From: Lojkania enalia
Lineage: Eukaryota; Ascomycota; Dothideomycetes; Pleosporales
DNA length: 64,000 nucleotides
Direction: 5' to 3'
NCBI GenBank assembly: GCA_010094045.1
Contig: ML986614.1
Coordinates: forward strand, 23,336-87,335
A model generated the notes under the pieces. It had not been told where the DNA came from, did not search any database, and saw only the letters and a list, made by a program, of their open reading frames with translations. Below, piece after piece: positions 1-11,400 of this stretch (its first letter is position 1; each line of letters opens with the position of its first letter). The translations under genes were made by a program, and so were the position numbers.

Positions 1-909
1 TCTTGTAGCTCTGGATTCTATGTGTATATCTTACCGGTGTATATATTTGTATTTGTGGTGAAGGTGGATCAAATGGGAAGTTGGAATAGTGATTCTGTTT
101 CGCTTGGCCGATTAATATTCTAGGAAAGGGGCGTAAGTTATGATAGACTTGTTCTTGCGCGTGTAGGCGGGTGCATGTAGCATAGAAGCTGATAAAGCCT
201 GGCTGTTCCGCTAATCGGGTGGATTTATCAATGAAGCTTGGATACAGAGGCGACGTATCCGTGATCTACTCAACTGGTTGACCACTTTGATTTTAATTGT
301 CTCCTAAATATCTAGAAGAGGCTTTCTCGGTGTCGAATAAGTGTGTCGAATTGATATATTTCATCTTTGGTTTTCTTTGTACGAGTTGTACAGATACATA
401 GATCAACCTATACCACCACCCAGTCAATCTATAGCAATATACTCGAGTAAATATAACAAAGTTATAGTCGTTCTACTCCAACTGCAAATTGTTGAATTCC
501 TATTGATTTCACGTCGTGCATCGCTGCTACAAGGTTGGTTCCGAACGCGGCAAAGGGGCTTGTGAACTATACCGAGACACTCAACGATTTGCAAAGACCA
601 AATAGCCCACCCCCCAATTTCATTTTACAAAGAATAGACCCCGAAGCAAGTATCAACTTTACTCGTTTCAAATGATGAACATCCGCACCGCCGCGCGCAG
701 TCGCTCTCACGTGACTTCCCGCCACCTTTGTCCCTTCGCTATTAACTCCGCAATTGTGGCACCTCCGCCCGGACCGCCGCCCTCACAACAACACATCCCA
801 CTCCACATCACCATACCAAACCCAATGACCATGCACCACACACCAGCACGACGCCCGTTCCACCACCATCACCAACAACAACAATCGTAGCAACATAATC
901 ATCATCATC
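1..909. other. intergenic, left edge and promoter of Dsc2-like gene
   Basis: No coding region can be supported here. Short open frames have no recognisable protein content. The last 250 bases, rich in C and A with CACCAC/CAACAA runs, form the likely promoter and 5' leader of the gene starting at 910. Confidence 0.6.
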
Positions 910-2000
910 ATGATCACCTCGGGCTTCAGCAACGCGCCGGTGTCGCAGTTCCTCGTGTTTGCGACCGTGCTTGGCGCGCTGGCGGTCGCGTTGACGGATA
1001 CTAGGTACTATATACATGTGGCAGTGGTGCCGCATCTGTGGGGGTATGGGCAGGTTTGGAGGGTTTTCACGTGGCAGGTAGGTTTACATTCTTCTCCCCT
1101 TTCTCATTCAATTTTTTTTTTTTTCCTCTTGGAGAACGGATGGAAGAATGAAATTGTCGGATTGCGGAATCTGTGGAGAAGATGATGTCTAACGAGCGAA
1201 TTAAATATAGGCTTGCTTCACAAATAGCACAGAAGTCTTATTCGGCGTTCTCACCTTCTACCAGCTCCGGGTCCTGGAACGACTCTGGGGGAGCCGCAAA
1301 TTCGCTGTACGTCTCCCACCCCCATCAACCAACCAAGCAACCAAACAATTGCTGATCCATAGAAATTGATATGTAGTCCTTCATCCTCTCTACCCTTCCC
1401 TACACTTCCCTACTCCCCCCGCTCGTTCTCCTAATCCTCCGGGCCCTCTCTCTCGGCCACATCAACCACCTCCCCGCGGGCCCGACGGCTCTGATCTTCG
1501 CCCTGCTGGCGAATTATTACGCCGCGGTGCCGTACGTGTATCGGTACCGTATCGCTGCCTACGCTCCGTCTCCAAACAGCAGCAGCAACCGCACCCGCAA
1601 TAGCGCAAATATGTATACATCATCCCTCCTTTCCACCCCCGTAACCCTGACCTCGAAATCCGCATCGTACCTCCCTGCCTTCCAACTCGCCCTCTCCCAG
1701 CTGCCCGGCTCCCTAGTCGCCGCGGCGGTCGGCTGGGCTGTGGGAACTGCATGGCGGCGCGAGGTCCTGCCGTACGCGAGCGGGTGGCGGGTTCCGGGTT
1801 GGGTCGTAGGTGAGGAGAGGAAGAGGGGCTTCGAAGGGCTGAGGGCGAGGCTGGATGCTGAGAGGGAGAGGGAGAGGGATGGCAGTGGTGGAGGGTTGGC
1901 GACGGGGATTTTGGCGGAGGGTGGGGGTGCGGGAGAGGCGATGAGGAGGAGGAGAACGTTGGGGGAGATGGTTGCTGAGCAGTTTCGGGGGAGGGGGTGA
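910..2000 (+). CDS. dsc2: UBAC2/Dsc2-like rhomboid pseudoprotease (ER membrane)
   Basis: Three exons (910-1077, 1211-1306, 1377-2000) give 295 residues; all junctions are GT-AG and in phase 0. Residues 1-90 match the start of the UBAC2/Dsc2 family: an N-terminal SGFxNAPVS segment, a membrane helix, a VWRxFTWQ-type segment and, across exon 2, [16 protein letters not shown], the counterpart of the FERRYGSRKFASF motif of human UBAC2. Further hydrophobic segments lie in exon 3 (about residues 90-140 and 170-200). Family members are catalytically dead rhomboids that sit in ER ubiquitin-ligase complexes; the fungal Dsc complex activates SREBP and performs Golgi/endosomal quality control. The basic, Gly-rich tail (about residues 210-295) shows no obvious UBA domain, which S. 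pombe Dsc2 and UBAC2 carry. Family assignment is confident; membership in a Dsc complex is inferred. Confidence 0.82.
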
Positions 2001-2771
2001 TGTTGAGCGGGGAGGCCTCGATGCAGTCAGTGGTATGGAGTGGCCGTTGAATGAATTACATTATCAACTGTGGTGTCTATGCTATATATGAACACAATTC
2101 TATGAAACAAATTCATGGCATGGTAGGCTGTGTATATCGTCCCAGTTTTACGTCCTTTTTTTCATCCGTTGCCCCATCCCATCGTAGCATACCTAATTGT
2201 TCGTCGAAAATCCACTCGAAACCCGCATCACATGGCCGTGGTAAAGAAGAAGTGAAATCCCGATCCGATCGACGAGGCTAAACCAAACCTACCTCCAGTC
2301 CAGCGCAGCCCAGTAACCCTCTATGTCCAGATCCCCACCAGCCATAAAATAAATAGGTAAACATCTTATACCTTGATACTCCTTTCCATCCCGTCCATCC
2401 ACGCATATATACATCCCACGCCCAAATCCAAATCCCCCTCCCATCCCTCCTAATCCCAATTGCCAAATTCTAACTATTCCTCAGGCCCAGCTCCGAACAT
2501 CCATCTATCCATCAACCACCCTCTTCTCCTTCCCTTCCCTTCCTTTCCCTTCCCTTCCCTCCCTAACCCCCTACCCCTTTCCCTCCCGAACAGCAAAGAA
2601 GTCCGTACGTATAATGCCCACGACACAAGAAACGCGCCTCGCCCATCTCTTGGCCCACTCTCAGCCGTCAATTGGGCCTAGCTCCGAACGCCCGGCTACC
2701 AAGCTCGCTCGCTTTCCTTCTTCGTCTTGCCAAAAGGACGTATACGAGACCATTGAGCTTCTGCGCGAGGT

Positions 2772-2822
2772 AAACAAACAAACAAACAAGCAAGCAAGCA
2801 GGCAGGCAGGCAAGCAGGCAGA
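2772..2822. repeat. degenerating tetranucleotide repeat (AAAC/CAAG/CAGG)
   Basis: About 13 tandem 4-bp units drift from AAAC through AAGC to AGGC along the tract. This looks like one repeat array that diverged by A-to-G changes. Confidence 0.8.
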
Positions 2823-3089
2823 TAGGTCGCCCTCCGGAAACAAGTTAAAAAAAAAGAATAGAGAGGCAGTTTATCTATTCTGCTTCCGTTTTCTATATAG
2901 CGTTGTTAGTTGGTAAGGTATATCTTTGATTGACGCGGATGGTTGAATTGGATATTATTGTATGATTGGATTTTTTTTTTTTTTTTTTTTAATTTTTAAT
3001 TTTAAGCTTGGATCCCACATTCAGGGAAAATGGTCTAAGATTATGGTTATATGATTCAACTTCGACTTTGATCTGATACAAAATTTTCT

Positions 3090-3157
<68 letters not shown>
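3090..3157. repeat. CTA trinucleotide microsatellite, about 22 uninterrupted units
   Basis: A pure TAC/ACT/CTA trinucleotide run of about 67 bases in the shared 3' flank of two convergent genes. No interruption is seen, so length polymorphism is likely. Confidence 0.95.
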
Positions 3158-3408
3158 GGTACATTCTATCCATCCATGCATCCATGTACGCGCTGACTAC
3201 CAAACAATACATCTCTTTTCCTCCCCTTTTACTCTTGACTCAATTCCCTTCCATCCATTTCCTTATAGAATACATAAAAAAACCACCGACTTGTGAAAAA
3301 AAAAAAACCCCCTCCCAAGACATCTGGTATCCATACAATCGCATAGTTCCAACGCCAAAAAAAAAAAAAAAACCTCGTGCGCCGAATAACAATAAGCCAA
3401 TTCCCGGC

Positions 3409-5247
3409 CTACCTCTTCCTCACATACCCATACCCCTTCGCCCTCGCCAAAAATTCCTCCTCATCTTCCTCGCCATTGAACAGAAAATCGCCACCAAATG
3501 ACGCCTTTCTGGGCCTATTACTACCACCACCACTACTACTACTCAAACTCACGCTCGCGACTGCTGGAAGCTGCTTCTGGAACGTCAGGACATTTAGCGC
3601 GGTAGCCTGTGATTTATGCGGGTAGTGCCGGACGTCTTTCCACCACTTGTCCCTGTGATCGACGACGCTCTCGCTGACGGTGAAATCGGAGGCCATGGAC
3701 GGGGGCGAGGGTATGAGCGGGATGTCATTTCCGTGGGCACTGGCATTTAAATTCGCCAACCCTTCATTCAGCGACCCCGCTCGCATCTCAGATGCAGAAA
3801 CAGGCTTAGGAGCAGCGTGTTCCGTCTCTGGGATATGAAGCTGCAGCTTCTCGTTACTAGCGCTGGAGGATTGTGCCTGACGACTGGATCTCCGAGGCGG
3901 GGGGTAGAAGGGGTTTGCCTCTGTCCTGCTTGCTTCTGATCTGGTTGAAGTGGCCGGACTCCTGCTGCTGCTCGACGGCCTCGTCGGCTTGTCGAGGGGT
4001 TTGCCAGTGCGGTACAGTTCGCGGAGGCCTTCTTTGTTCCCCGTCGGAGTGCGCGGCGTCGCAGGAGTGGATCTAAGCGGCGCGGATCTGATATCTACTT
4101 GCGGGCGACTTCTTCCCGGCGTTCGTTTCACCACTTTCGCCTGCTCAGTCGCATACGCATCCGGTATCTGCGGCACCTCTGGGACTGGGGATTTCGGCCT
4201 GGACGCTTGCTTCATCGACGCGTCGGAGACACGTTTTTTAAGCTCCTGGATCGACCGTTTGCCGTTGATGTTCAGCTCCAAGAAATTCTTAGCGCGCTCC
4301 GAGAACTTGAGGCCCTCCTTGCTAGGCTTCTTAGGCTGCACGTGCGGCGACGCGGGCTGGCTGTAGTAGTCCGAGTCGAAGTGGGATGTCGAGGGGCGCG
4401 AGTCGTCGATGCTGTAGATGCGGGTGGGGAACTTTTTCAGAGAGTCGGCGTCGTCCGGGCTGAAGTATCCCGTGCCCGACTCGTGGGTTGCGAGGCGGTC
4501 TTTCAGTCTCGAGTTCTCTTCCTTGAGCTCGGTAATTGTGGCGTCGGAGCGTACTATCACGTCGGCGGCCTCTTCTAGGGCAGTGTTAAGCTGCTCCATT
4601 TGCGGCACCATCTCTTCCTGGATCTTTAGTATTTCCGCATTTTCTCCATTCAGCGCTGCATTCTCGTCCTTTAGTTCCACGCAGTCATTTTCCAGGTTCT
4701 GCATCTTGAGCCTCAGGGCATCGTTGTCCTCGCGGAGATCGAGGTTCTCGTCCTCCAGAGGCTCTAATTCGTCGATCCGCTTGTTGGCGTCATCTAGCGA
4801 GTCCTTGAGTTCGTTGTTTTGCTTTTTCAGAAGCTCTAGCTTTAGGTTCAGATCGAACATGATGGTTTTGAGGTGCTCCGTCTCCGTCTGCAGCTCGCGC
4901 TGGGTCGGCAGGCGGGGCATTCCCCCCTCGCTCGGTCGCCGTCCACGCCGAACTGGCAGTGCCTGAGGCATGTCGTCTTCGGAGACGGCTTGCTCCAGCC
5001 ACGGATCCGCGGTGGATGCGGCGGAAGCGGATCTCCGTTCTGGTGGTGGTGGAGGTGGCGGTGGCGCTACCGGGGTAGGCGTCGCAGGGACATCCTTTGC
5101 TCTGCGGGCCTGGATCGCATTGCGCAGATATTCGGATTTGGGCTCGACGGAGAGGGAGAGTGTGGAGGTTGGCGTAGACGGTGTTTGTGGGGCAGTGCGG
5201 GCGGACCGGCGCGAAGTTGGTGTCGACATTTTCTGAGTAATGTCCAA
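3409..5247 (-). CDS. coiled-coil protein with centrosomin N-terminal motif 1-like region (microtubule-organising centre type)
   Basis: A single open frame of 612 residues. Residues 1-115 are disordered and rich in S/T/P, with a run of eight prolines near 62-69. A long coiled coil follows (about 117-257), starting with RELQTETEHLKTIMFDLNLK. This resembles the Cnn_1N motif that recruits gamma-tubulin complexes in centrosomin, Mto1 and Pcp1 type proteins. The rest is low-complexity and basic, with repeated TP/SP sites suggesting phospho-regulation, and a conserved-looking acidic C-terminus (FNGEEDEEEFLARAKGYGY). In filamentous ascomycetes such proteins act at spindle pole bodies or septal microtubule-organising centres. 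ApsB and SnaD are possible relatives, but I cannot name an orthologue. A second in-frame Met at residue 7 is an alternative start. Confidence 0.75.
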   Translation of the reverse strand: MDITQKMSTPTSRRSARTAPQTPSTPTSTLSLSVEPKSEYLRNAIQARRAKDVPATPTPVAPPPPPPPPERRSASAASTADPWLEQAVSEDDMPQALPVRRGRRPSEGGMPRLPTQRELQTETEHLKTIMFDLNLKLELLKKQNNELKDSLDDANKRIDELEPLEDENLDLREDNDALRLKMQNLENDCVELKDENAALNGENAEILKIQEEMVPQMEQLNTALEEAADVIVRSDATITELKEENSRLKDRLATHESGTGYFSPDDADSLKKFPTRIYSIDDSRPSTSHFDSDYYSQPASPHVQPKKPSKEGLKFSERAKNFLELNINGKRSIQELKKRVSDASMKQASRPKSPVPEVPQIPDAYATEQAKVVKRTPGRSRPQVDIRSAPLRSTPATPRTPTGNKEGLRELYRTGKPLDKPTRPSSSSRSPATSTRSEASRTEANPFYPPPRRSSRQAQSSSASNEKLQLHIPETEHAAPKPVSASEMRAGSLNEGLANLNASAHGNDIPLIPSPPSMASDFTVSESVVDHRDKWWKDVRHYPHKSQATALNVLTFQKQLPAVASVSLSSSSGGGSNRPRKASFGGDFLFNGEEDEEEFLARAKGYGYVRKR

Positions 5248-7096
5248 AAGCGGTGCCTATTAGAGCAAGATATCAAGGTCCGAAGGGGCTAGACGTTTGG
5301 CGTCTTATATTTTGGCGCGCCCCGCCGCACAATGCGTTTGTCTTAATTATGCTGGAGCGGACAAAGACGGTCCCAAGCCGATTTATTGCGGAGTTTCCGT
5401 GGATGGCGCGCACAATGTAGTGGATTGGTGCTTGTTGCTGCTATGGCGCTCTCGCTACCACGGGACAGATGGCCTCTAGTCGGGATTCAGCGCGCTGGCA
5501 AGGCATGAAATGGCGATGCGCTGCCCGGACATGGAAGAGCGCGTGAATTGGGCGCACTCAACAGGTCGCCTATGCGGTGGACGATGCGGCGCGGCCTCGT
5601 GAGAAGTGCGGCGGGAAATCGCTGTGAGGAGGATCGTTCTTGGGGTCCATATCTCATCGGACGGAGCGTTGAGTGCGAGGGATGCGATGTGGCGTGGGTC
5701 GGTACCGGCGGTGTAGTAGAAAAAAAGAGCGGTCAAAAAAGGGCAGACTACACGTCACTACCGTTGATGCGCTAGGCGGCCAACAGTGCTGGACTACGGA
5801 ACCACTGCAAGACGGAGGGTGGTCCCACGCATCTCCAATTGAGCGATGGCGACGCGGTCGAGGATACTGCACGGCCGGGGAGCAGAGGGAGAAAAGAAGG
5901 ACGGGGTTGGGCGCTGGTGCAGAAATGGGAATCTGGGGTGCGCCCTTCCTCTGTCGGCGTGCTTTGGGTGGAGCTCGGGCCCACCGCACCCCGGCGGCGC
6001 AGAGGAGACGGCGCGACCCGGCAGCGTGGATGTCCAGGTCCAGGCCGCCCGCCATTGGCAGACAACGGCGTGTGGCTTGCCCGACACTGTGATTGCCGGG
6101 CCCCCCGTGCATGCAGCCCCGGCTCGTCACCCTCAAGTCAACAGACAAGACGGAACGGGAGACGCTCCCCTGAGACCTTCAGCACGAGGCGCCCGTGCTC
6201 TTTGGCTCTTGTCTTGTCTTTTCGTTGCCGTTGGGCGACCGGGACGCGAGCGATTCCGTTTTCCATGCAAGCTGCAAGCCACGGCCAAGGCAAAAGGCAC
6301 CGTTGCACACCGCATGAGGAGCGTTGCCGTTGTCGCGTGTGATGTGGAGAATTAGACATCCGGCCTTGCCTGGGCCGCAAGAGTCTTATCATCGGCAAAA
6401 GGGGGCTCTCGGCCACGCGAGCGCCTGAAACAGATGTCCAAGTGTTTCACGTGGGAAAGCACGGCATGAAGGCATGGACGACGCGTGCTGTGTCTACATG
6501 ATACGCGTTTCGGGCCATTTACGGAAACGAGCTGGCCTCGATGGACCTGCGCAGCAGGAGAGCCTGTGGATTGAATGCGAGTCTTGGTCGGCGGTCGAAA
6601 TCACTTGCAGCATACCGCCGTGGAGCAGTGTGCCCTCTCCTACACCTCAACCCACCCATCCTGCCCTCAGCTCGATCATGCGACACAACCCTCCCTCCCA
6701 CACCCGCGGAACCGGGTCCGAGGACCGCAACTTAACCCCACACCTCACGCCCCGCTCCTGCTGCTCCGTCGTACAGACCATTCTAGCAGCGCAAATCCAA
6801 TCTAACAGTATTACACGACATGATATACGGCAAACAAGCTCGGTCAGGTCCAAACTTGCAGCACGTCGGCCGAGTGGTGGTTCAACACTAGATTACATAC
6901 TGCGTACATACATGCATACAAGTTGTGCGATGGGGTAATAACTTATGGACGGTGTATAGATGTGTTCTTCTGCTATTCCTGCCGCTGCCATTAGGTAATG
7001 GCGGGATGTGGCCTATGATGTTGTGTGTAGCGGTCGCATATTGAGGATGCACTGGATGAGAACAAGAAACTTGATATACACGCTGAAGCTGCGAGA
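5248..7096. other. long GC-rich intergenic region
   Basis: Lies between the start of the coiled-coil gene and the 3' end of ERG27. Between about 5470 and 6360 there are open frames of 90-169 codons in several frames on both strands at once. That is the pattern of GC-rich, stop-poor DNA, not of one gene, and none of the translations is recognisable. It probably includes the promoter and 5' leader of the coiled-coil gene. Confidence 0.5.
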
Positions 7097-8483
7097 TCAC
7101 TCCATCCGAGTCCCTACCCCCGCATCCTCGAGCCTCGTCTCCCACTCTACTCTCAGCCTCTCCAGCTCCCGCCAGCACGCCTCACCGGCCTCCTCAAACC
7201 GCCGTTTGAGCTCCGGCGTCAAATCCCGCGCGTACGGGCTCCTACCAGTCTTCCTCTTCCTCTCGTTCAGGAATCCGCCCCAGCCCCAGCCTTCCACCTC
7301 GGTACGCTCCACGCGCTCGTCGCCGCGCCGGTCGCACGCGCTACCCCATTTGCCGACGCCTTCCTGCGCCTCCATGGCGTCCAGCGTGCTTTGCTTCGCC
7401 AACGCCAGCCAGACCATCGAGACGGCACCCTTGTACGCCGTCACGGGATGCCACTGGCTCCCCAGCCAACGGGCCACGAAGAACGCGGCGAACATTGCGT
7501 ATTCGAGGATGAGGGGGAGGGCGAAGATGGACGTGCCGCAGATGCCCGGTTGCGATACGTAGATCCGCGGTTTCGTCTTCTGCTTAGAGGGGCCGTGGTA
7601 GTCGAGGTACTCGTCGACCAGGGGCATCGTGGAGGGAAGGGTGGACGTGATGCCCATGATGTCTGTCAGGCGCTTGGAGGCTTCGTACGGCGAGTGCGAA
7701 GGAATGCTCTGGATGTCCGAGATGTTGAGCGAATGCGCATACGCCTCCAGACTGCTGACCCAGATCAGCCGCCCCCTTGTATTTTCCTCGGGGGGGTGCC
7801 TCGCCAGCAGAGGCGCCAGATAGTGTCCTAGGAGGTAGTGCCCGAAAAAATTCGCGCAAAACACTTCTCCCAGAGGCGGCTCCTCGATCTTCTTCCCATC
7901 GTCCGTAATAGGTATTTGCGGCTTCGTGACCCATCCGACGCCAGACTTCTTGAATGTAGGCCAGGTGACGGCGCTCTTCCAGTTGGTGAGGATCGTCCAC
8001 ACGGCCCTTCCCCAGTACAAGTCCTCCCACCCTCCGATTCCCGCATTGCATATTACGGAATGCAGCTTCGGCGTCGTGTCTCGCAGCCTCTTCGATAGCT
8101 TCTGCACCGACACTAGGCTCGTCAGGTCAAGAATCTCTTGTCGGAAGTGCACGCGTTGCTCAAGCAGCATGCGAATACCCGGCACCTTCCGCTCCTGCTC
8201 GCGACATATTTTGCTGAGGTGCTCGCGCAGCTTCCTGACAGTCGCGTCGCCTTTCCGTAAATCGCGCGTCGTGATTATAAGGACGAGGGATTGCGATTGG
8301 GGACGTGTTTGCAGGAACTCGTCGATGAGGCGGCATCCGACCGCCAAGCCGAGACCGCTGTAGGTAAGACTGTTTAGCTGCCGACGTGCCGTTTAAACAA
8401 TTGGGAATCTGCTACCTGTTTGCGCCTGTGACGAGCACGTAGAATCCATCGTCGGGTTGCGGGATATCTTCAGGGATGGGCAT
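7097..8483 (-). CDS. erg27: 3-keto-steroid reductase, ergosterol biosynthesis
   Basis: Two exons, 8416-8483 and 7097-8357, give 442 residues. The 68-bp first exon supplies MPIPEDIPQP and the start of the cofactor motif TGANSGLG (residues 19-26), which is completed only after splicing. Other short-chain dehydrogenase landmarks are NAG (127-129), a Ser in VSS (about 224) and the catalytic pair Tyr247/Lys251 in YEASK. Length and the long insert with FKKSGVGWV match fungal Erg27. The enzyme reduces the C-3 ketone formed during C-4 demethylation of sterols, working with Erg25, Erg26 and Erg28 on the ER/lipid droplet surface; it is the target of hydroxyanilide fungicides such as fenhexamid. Nothing appears broken. 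Confidence 0.95.
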
Positions 8484-11400
8484 TGGGACGACTACATGGA
8501 GGGTAAAGGAAAAGGGCAGCAAGGGAGCAAAAATAAAATTCATTTCCGATTTCGGAAAGTTCCAGGGTTGTCTGGTAGTGGCTTTTCGGGTGTCACGTGC
8601 TCACGTTCTAACGACCTTTCCGCTGTACATGTCGTTGTCAATGTAATTGACGTCTTGTCGACCGGAGTCTGATTCTGTATTTTCAAGAAATTACCTCTTG
8701 ACGCCCAAGAATCATCTCTATTTGTTTTTATGAGAAAAAGGGAAATACTAAAATCAAAAATGGCTCATGCAGATGTAGAGTAACGGCACGTTCTAATACG
8801 GGAACAATTGTACCGCAGAGCCTTTTGATTCTAGGTTCCTTGATAGAATAACTGTGCTGAGAAAAAAAATAGACTGACGTACTGAGCAAGATGATATGCA
8901 GTCTGGTGCCTGCAAGAAACATACTAGATAGGTAGACATCACCAATATGTAGCGTCTTCCCCTTCGTGGCAAAGCCACTCATCCCGCAACATTATCGCCA
9001 GCCCATGTATCTCTCACGCTAGAACGGCAGGCAAACGTACCTCTTCAACATTCAAACCTGCCACTTCCTTGCGTAATTTATAAATATGCAGTCTAGGCGA
9101 GGTGAAGTACGTTATCCGGCTATGAAGTTTTCGCTGTGCTTTGTAGTGGAGTTAGCCTGAGCATCCACAACCTCCTTGATACATCATTTCGGCACTGATA
9201 GCGATCCCTCGCCAATTCGCCGCACTTGCGTGCCTCGAACGCCTGGAAAAAGAAAGACAGTGAATTCAACAGGCATCCCGCTGCAAAGGATATGCGCTCG
9301 GGACCCAGGCTCGGCTGAGCCGGGGTGAAGATCGACTTTAACCATCACAGTTGCGGGAAGATCCTTAGGGCCGCGGGGCGAGGCGGGAATGAAGCCTAAT
9401 GGATCCTACCGGCGGTGTGTACGAGAGAGACGATAACATACGTAAGCGCGAGCTGATGCTAGTGCAGTGTCCAACAGTGTTGTTCAGGGATAGAACGGCA
9501 TTCGTGGTGGTGTGACAATGGAATAGGAGGGCTAGAGAGGACCCATGGACGGCGGGATTTCGAATCGAGACGATCTAGGTTGCGGATGTGGGTTTTCTGC
9601 ATTGTACAGTACTATACTACGGTCTTCTTATGTTCAATCTCCGTTGGTCATATGAGATGTAGCGAATGTGGCTTGGAGGTGAAAAATTGTGACCTGTAGT
9701 GCCGCAGAAATAGTTCCAATACCGGCATGCAACGTGTCTGGCTGCGTTATTTTAACAAAGTCTTATTACGAACAATGGTGGAGATGGTAGGTACGTAGTT
9801 TACATTAGTGTTGGACTACTACTGCACATGTGAGATTGATAAGATCAATTGCGACATCAAGGTATACGAGGTGAAACACTCACACTCTGAGATCAAGGAT
9901 CCGGAAGTGGCTAAATAAGCTACAGAAATGACAAATTCTCAAAACCCAGGTCAATATGCTTTCCAGCAATGTTGCAATTCGAAGCCGAAAAGAAAGGAGT
10001 GGCATCCGACGTGTGTTATCAGCCGAGTAACGCCCCATTATCGGCCCGATGCACTCAAGTGGTGGGACTCTGGCTGGACCATATTATTTCTTAACAGCTC
10101 GGGCCGAGCCGAGCATACCACTGCAAGGGAGTGCCTTCGACACGAGACGACAATTCGACATGCCGCATCATTGTTCTTCAGGGAGGGCAAAATAGTAGGA
10201 CATGCTATCGTCTGAGAAAGCGAAAGTCTCGGGTAAAGAGCCGGACCCCCCCCTATCCTAGGCACAACGTGTCGTAAGCAGCTATAACGAGCGGGTAACG
10301 AAAGTGCCGGCATATTCGGAAAGGATGCTGCGGTTATACTCCGTACATACATGTACCAATAAGAATGCTGAGGCGACACTTACTCGGCAGAAGACGGATC
10401 AAAGAGAGGTTTGAAACAGCACCGTTTCAAGGACTGCGCCCCAATGACTGGTCCACCGCATCGCCTCCGAACTTCGACGGCATCCTTGCTGCATGTCATG
10501 AGAACCGGCGATCCCTGTATCGGAGGCTCGGGGAACCAATGCAGGTTCTTAGCTTGGAAGTTTGCTCTATCTCTGGTTGGAGATTTGCTGAAAGTCCAGG
10601 GAGTCGCATGGAGTCGATAGAAGGGATTGCCCCGCTTGGAGAGAGAACAAGGTGGGGCGGGAACAGTCTGTGTACGTACGAGCTGACCATCTTGATGCGG
10701 GTAAACAGATCCCTTGCTTCATTATCATCTTTTCCGAGTCGTTCTGCGTCAAGAAACCAGCTCCTGAGGGCCATCCGCTGCGACCCGCCTGGCTGAGCGT
10801 TCCCCTTCCCGTTTCCCCCCGTCTACAGGAACCCAAGTCTGAGGTGGCTTTCGGGGAAGCATGTCTAGCAGGGAAGGCCCGCCGATATGTGCTCTACATA
10901 GACGTCGAGGCTGCGGTGAAGGGAACGCGAGAACCTGCATGGAACGCGTCGTGCCCTTACCGTTTGAGCGGTTAAACCTTCGTTCCCTTTACCTGAGGAG
11001 CGCGAGGAGCGCTATCACTTAACTTGGCGTTGCCGAGGGAATGTATTCGTCGATATCCGCAACCGAGATCAGCACCACGCCGGGCCACGAACTTGCTGTC
11101 GTCCATTGAGTGTGTGTATCCACGTTGGGCGGTGTTGGTGGTTGGAGAGGTCATGACGGAGCACCAGGATTCTATTAGGATTCACGAGCCCACTTTTCCT
11201 GAGTCAGGACGCAGGAACAACTAGCCTGGAGAACGTTTGAAGCAGAGCACGAGCATGACTGCCGTGCGGCACCGAGCCACAGTCCCGTGATCGGTCGGGT
11301 CTATACGCCTTGCCTCGCCCCGCCTCGCCTCGAGGACGCTTCGAGAGCGCGCGCCGATACGTACAATCTCCCACACAGCACTCCTGAGCACCAATTCCTC

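Larger units (their letters stand above)
2001..3408. other. convergent intergenic region with simple repeats
   Basis: Lies between the 3' ends of the Dsc2-like gene and the coiled-coil gene. It contains a CCCTT-rich pyrimidine tract (about 2525-2590), a tetranucleotide tract, long T and A runs (about 2972-2990, 3297-3307, 3357-3373) and a CTA microsatellite. No gene is supported. Confidence 0.6.
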
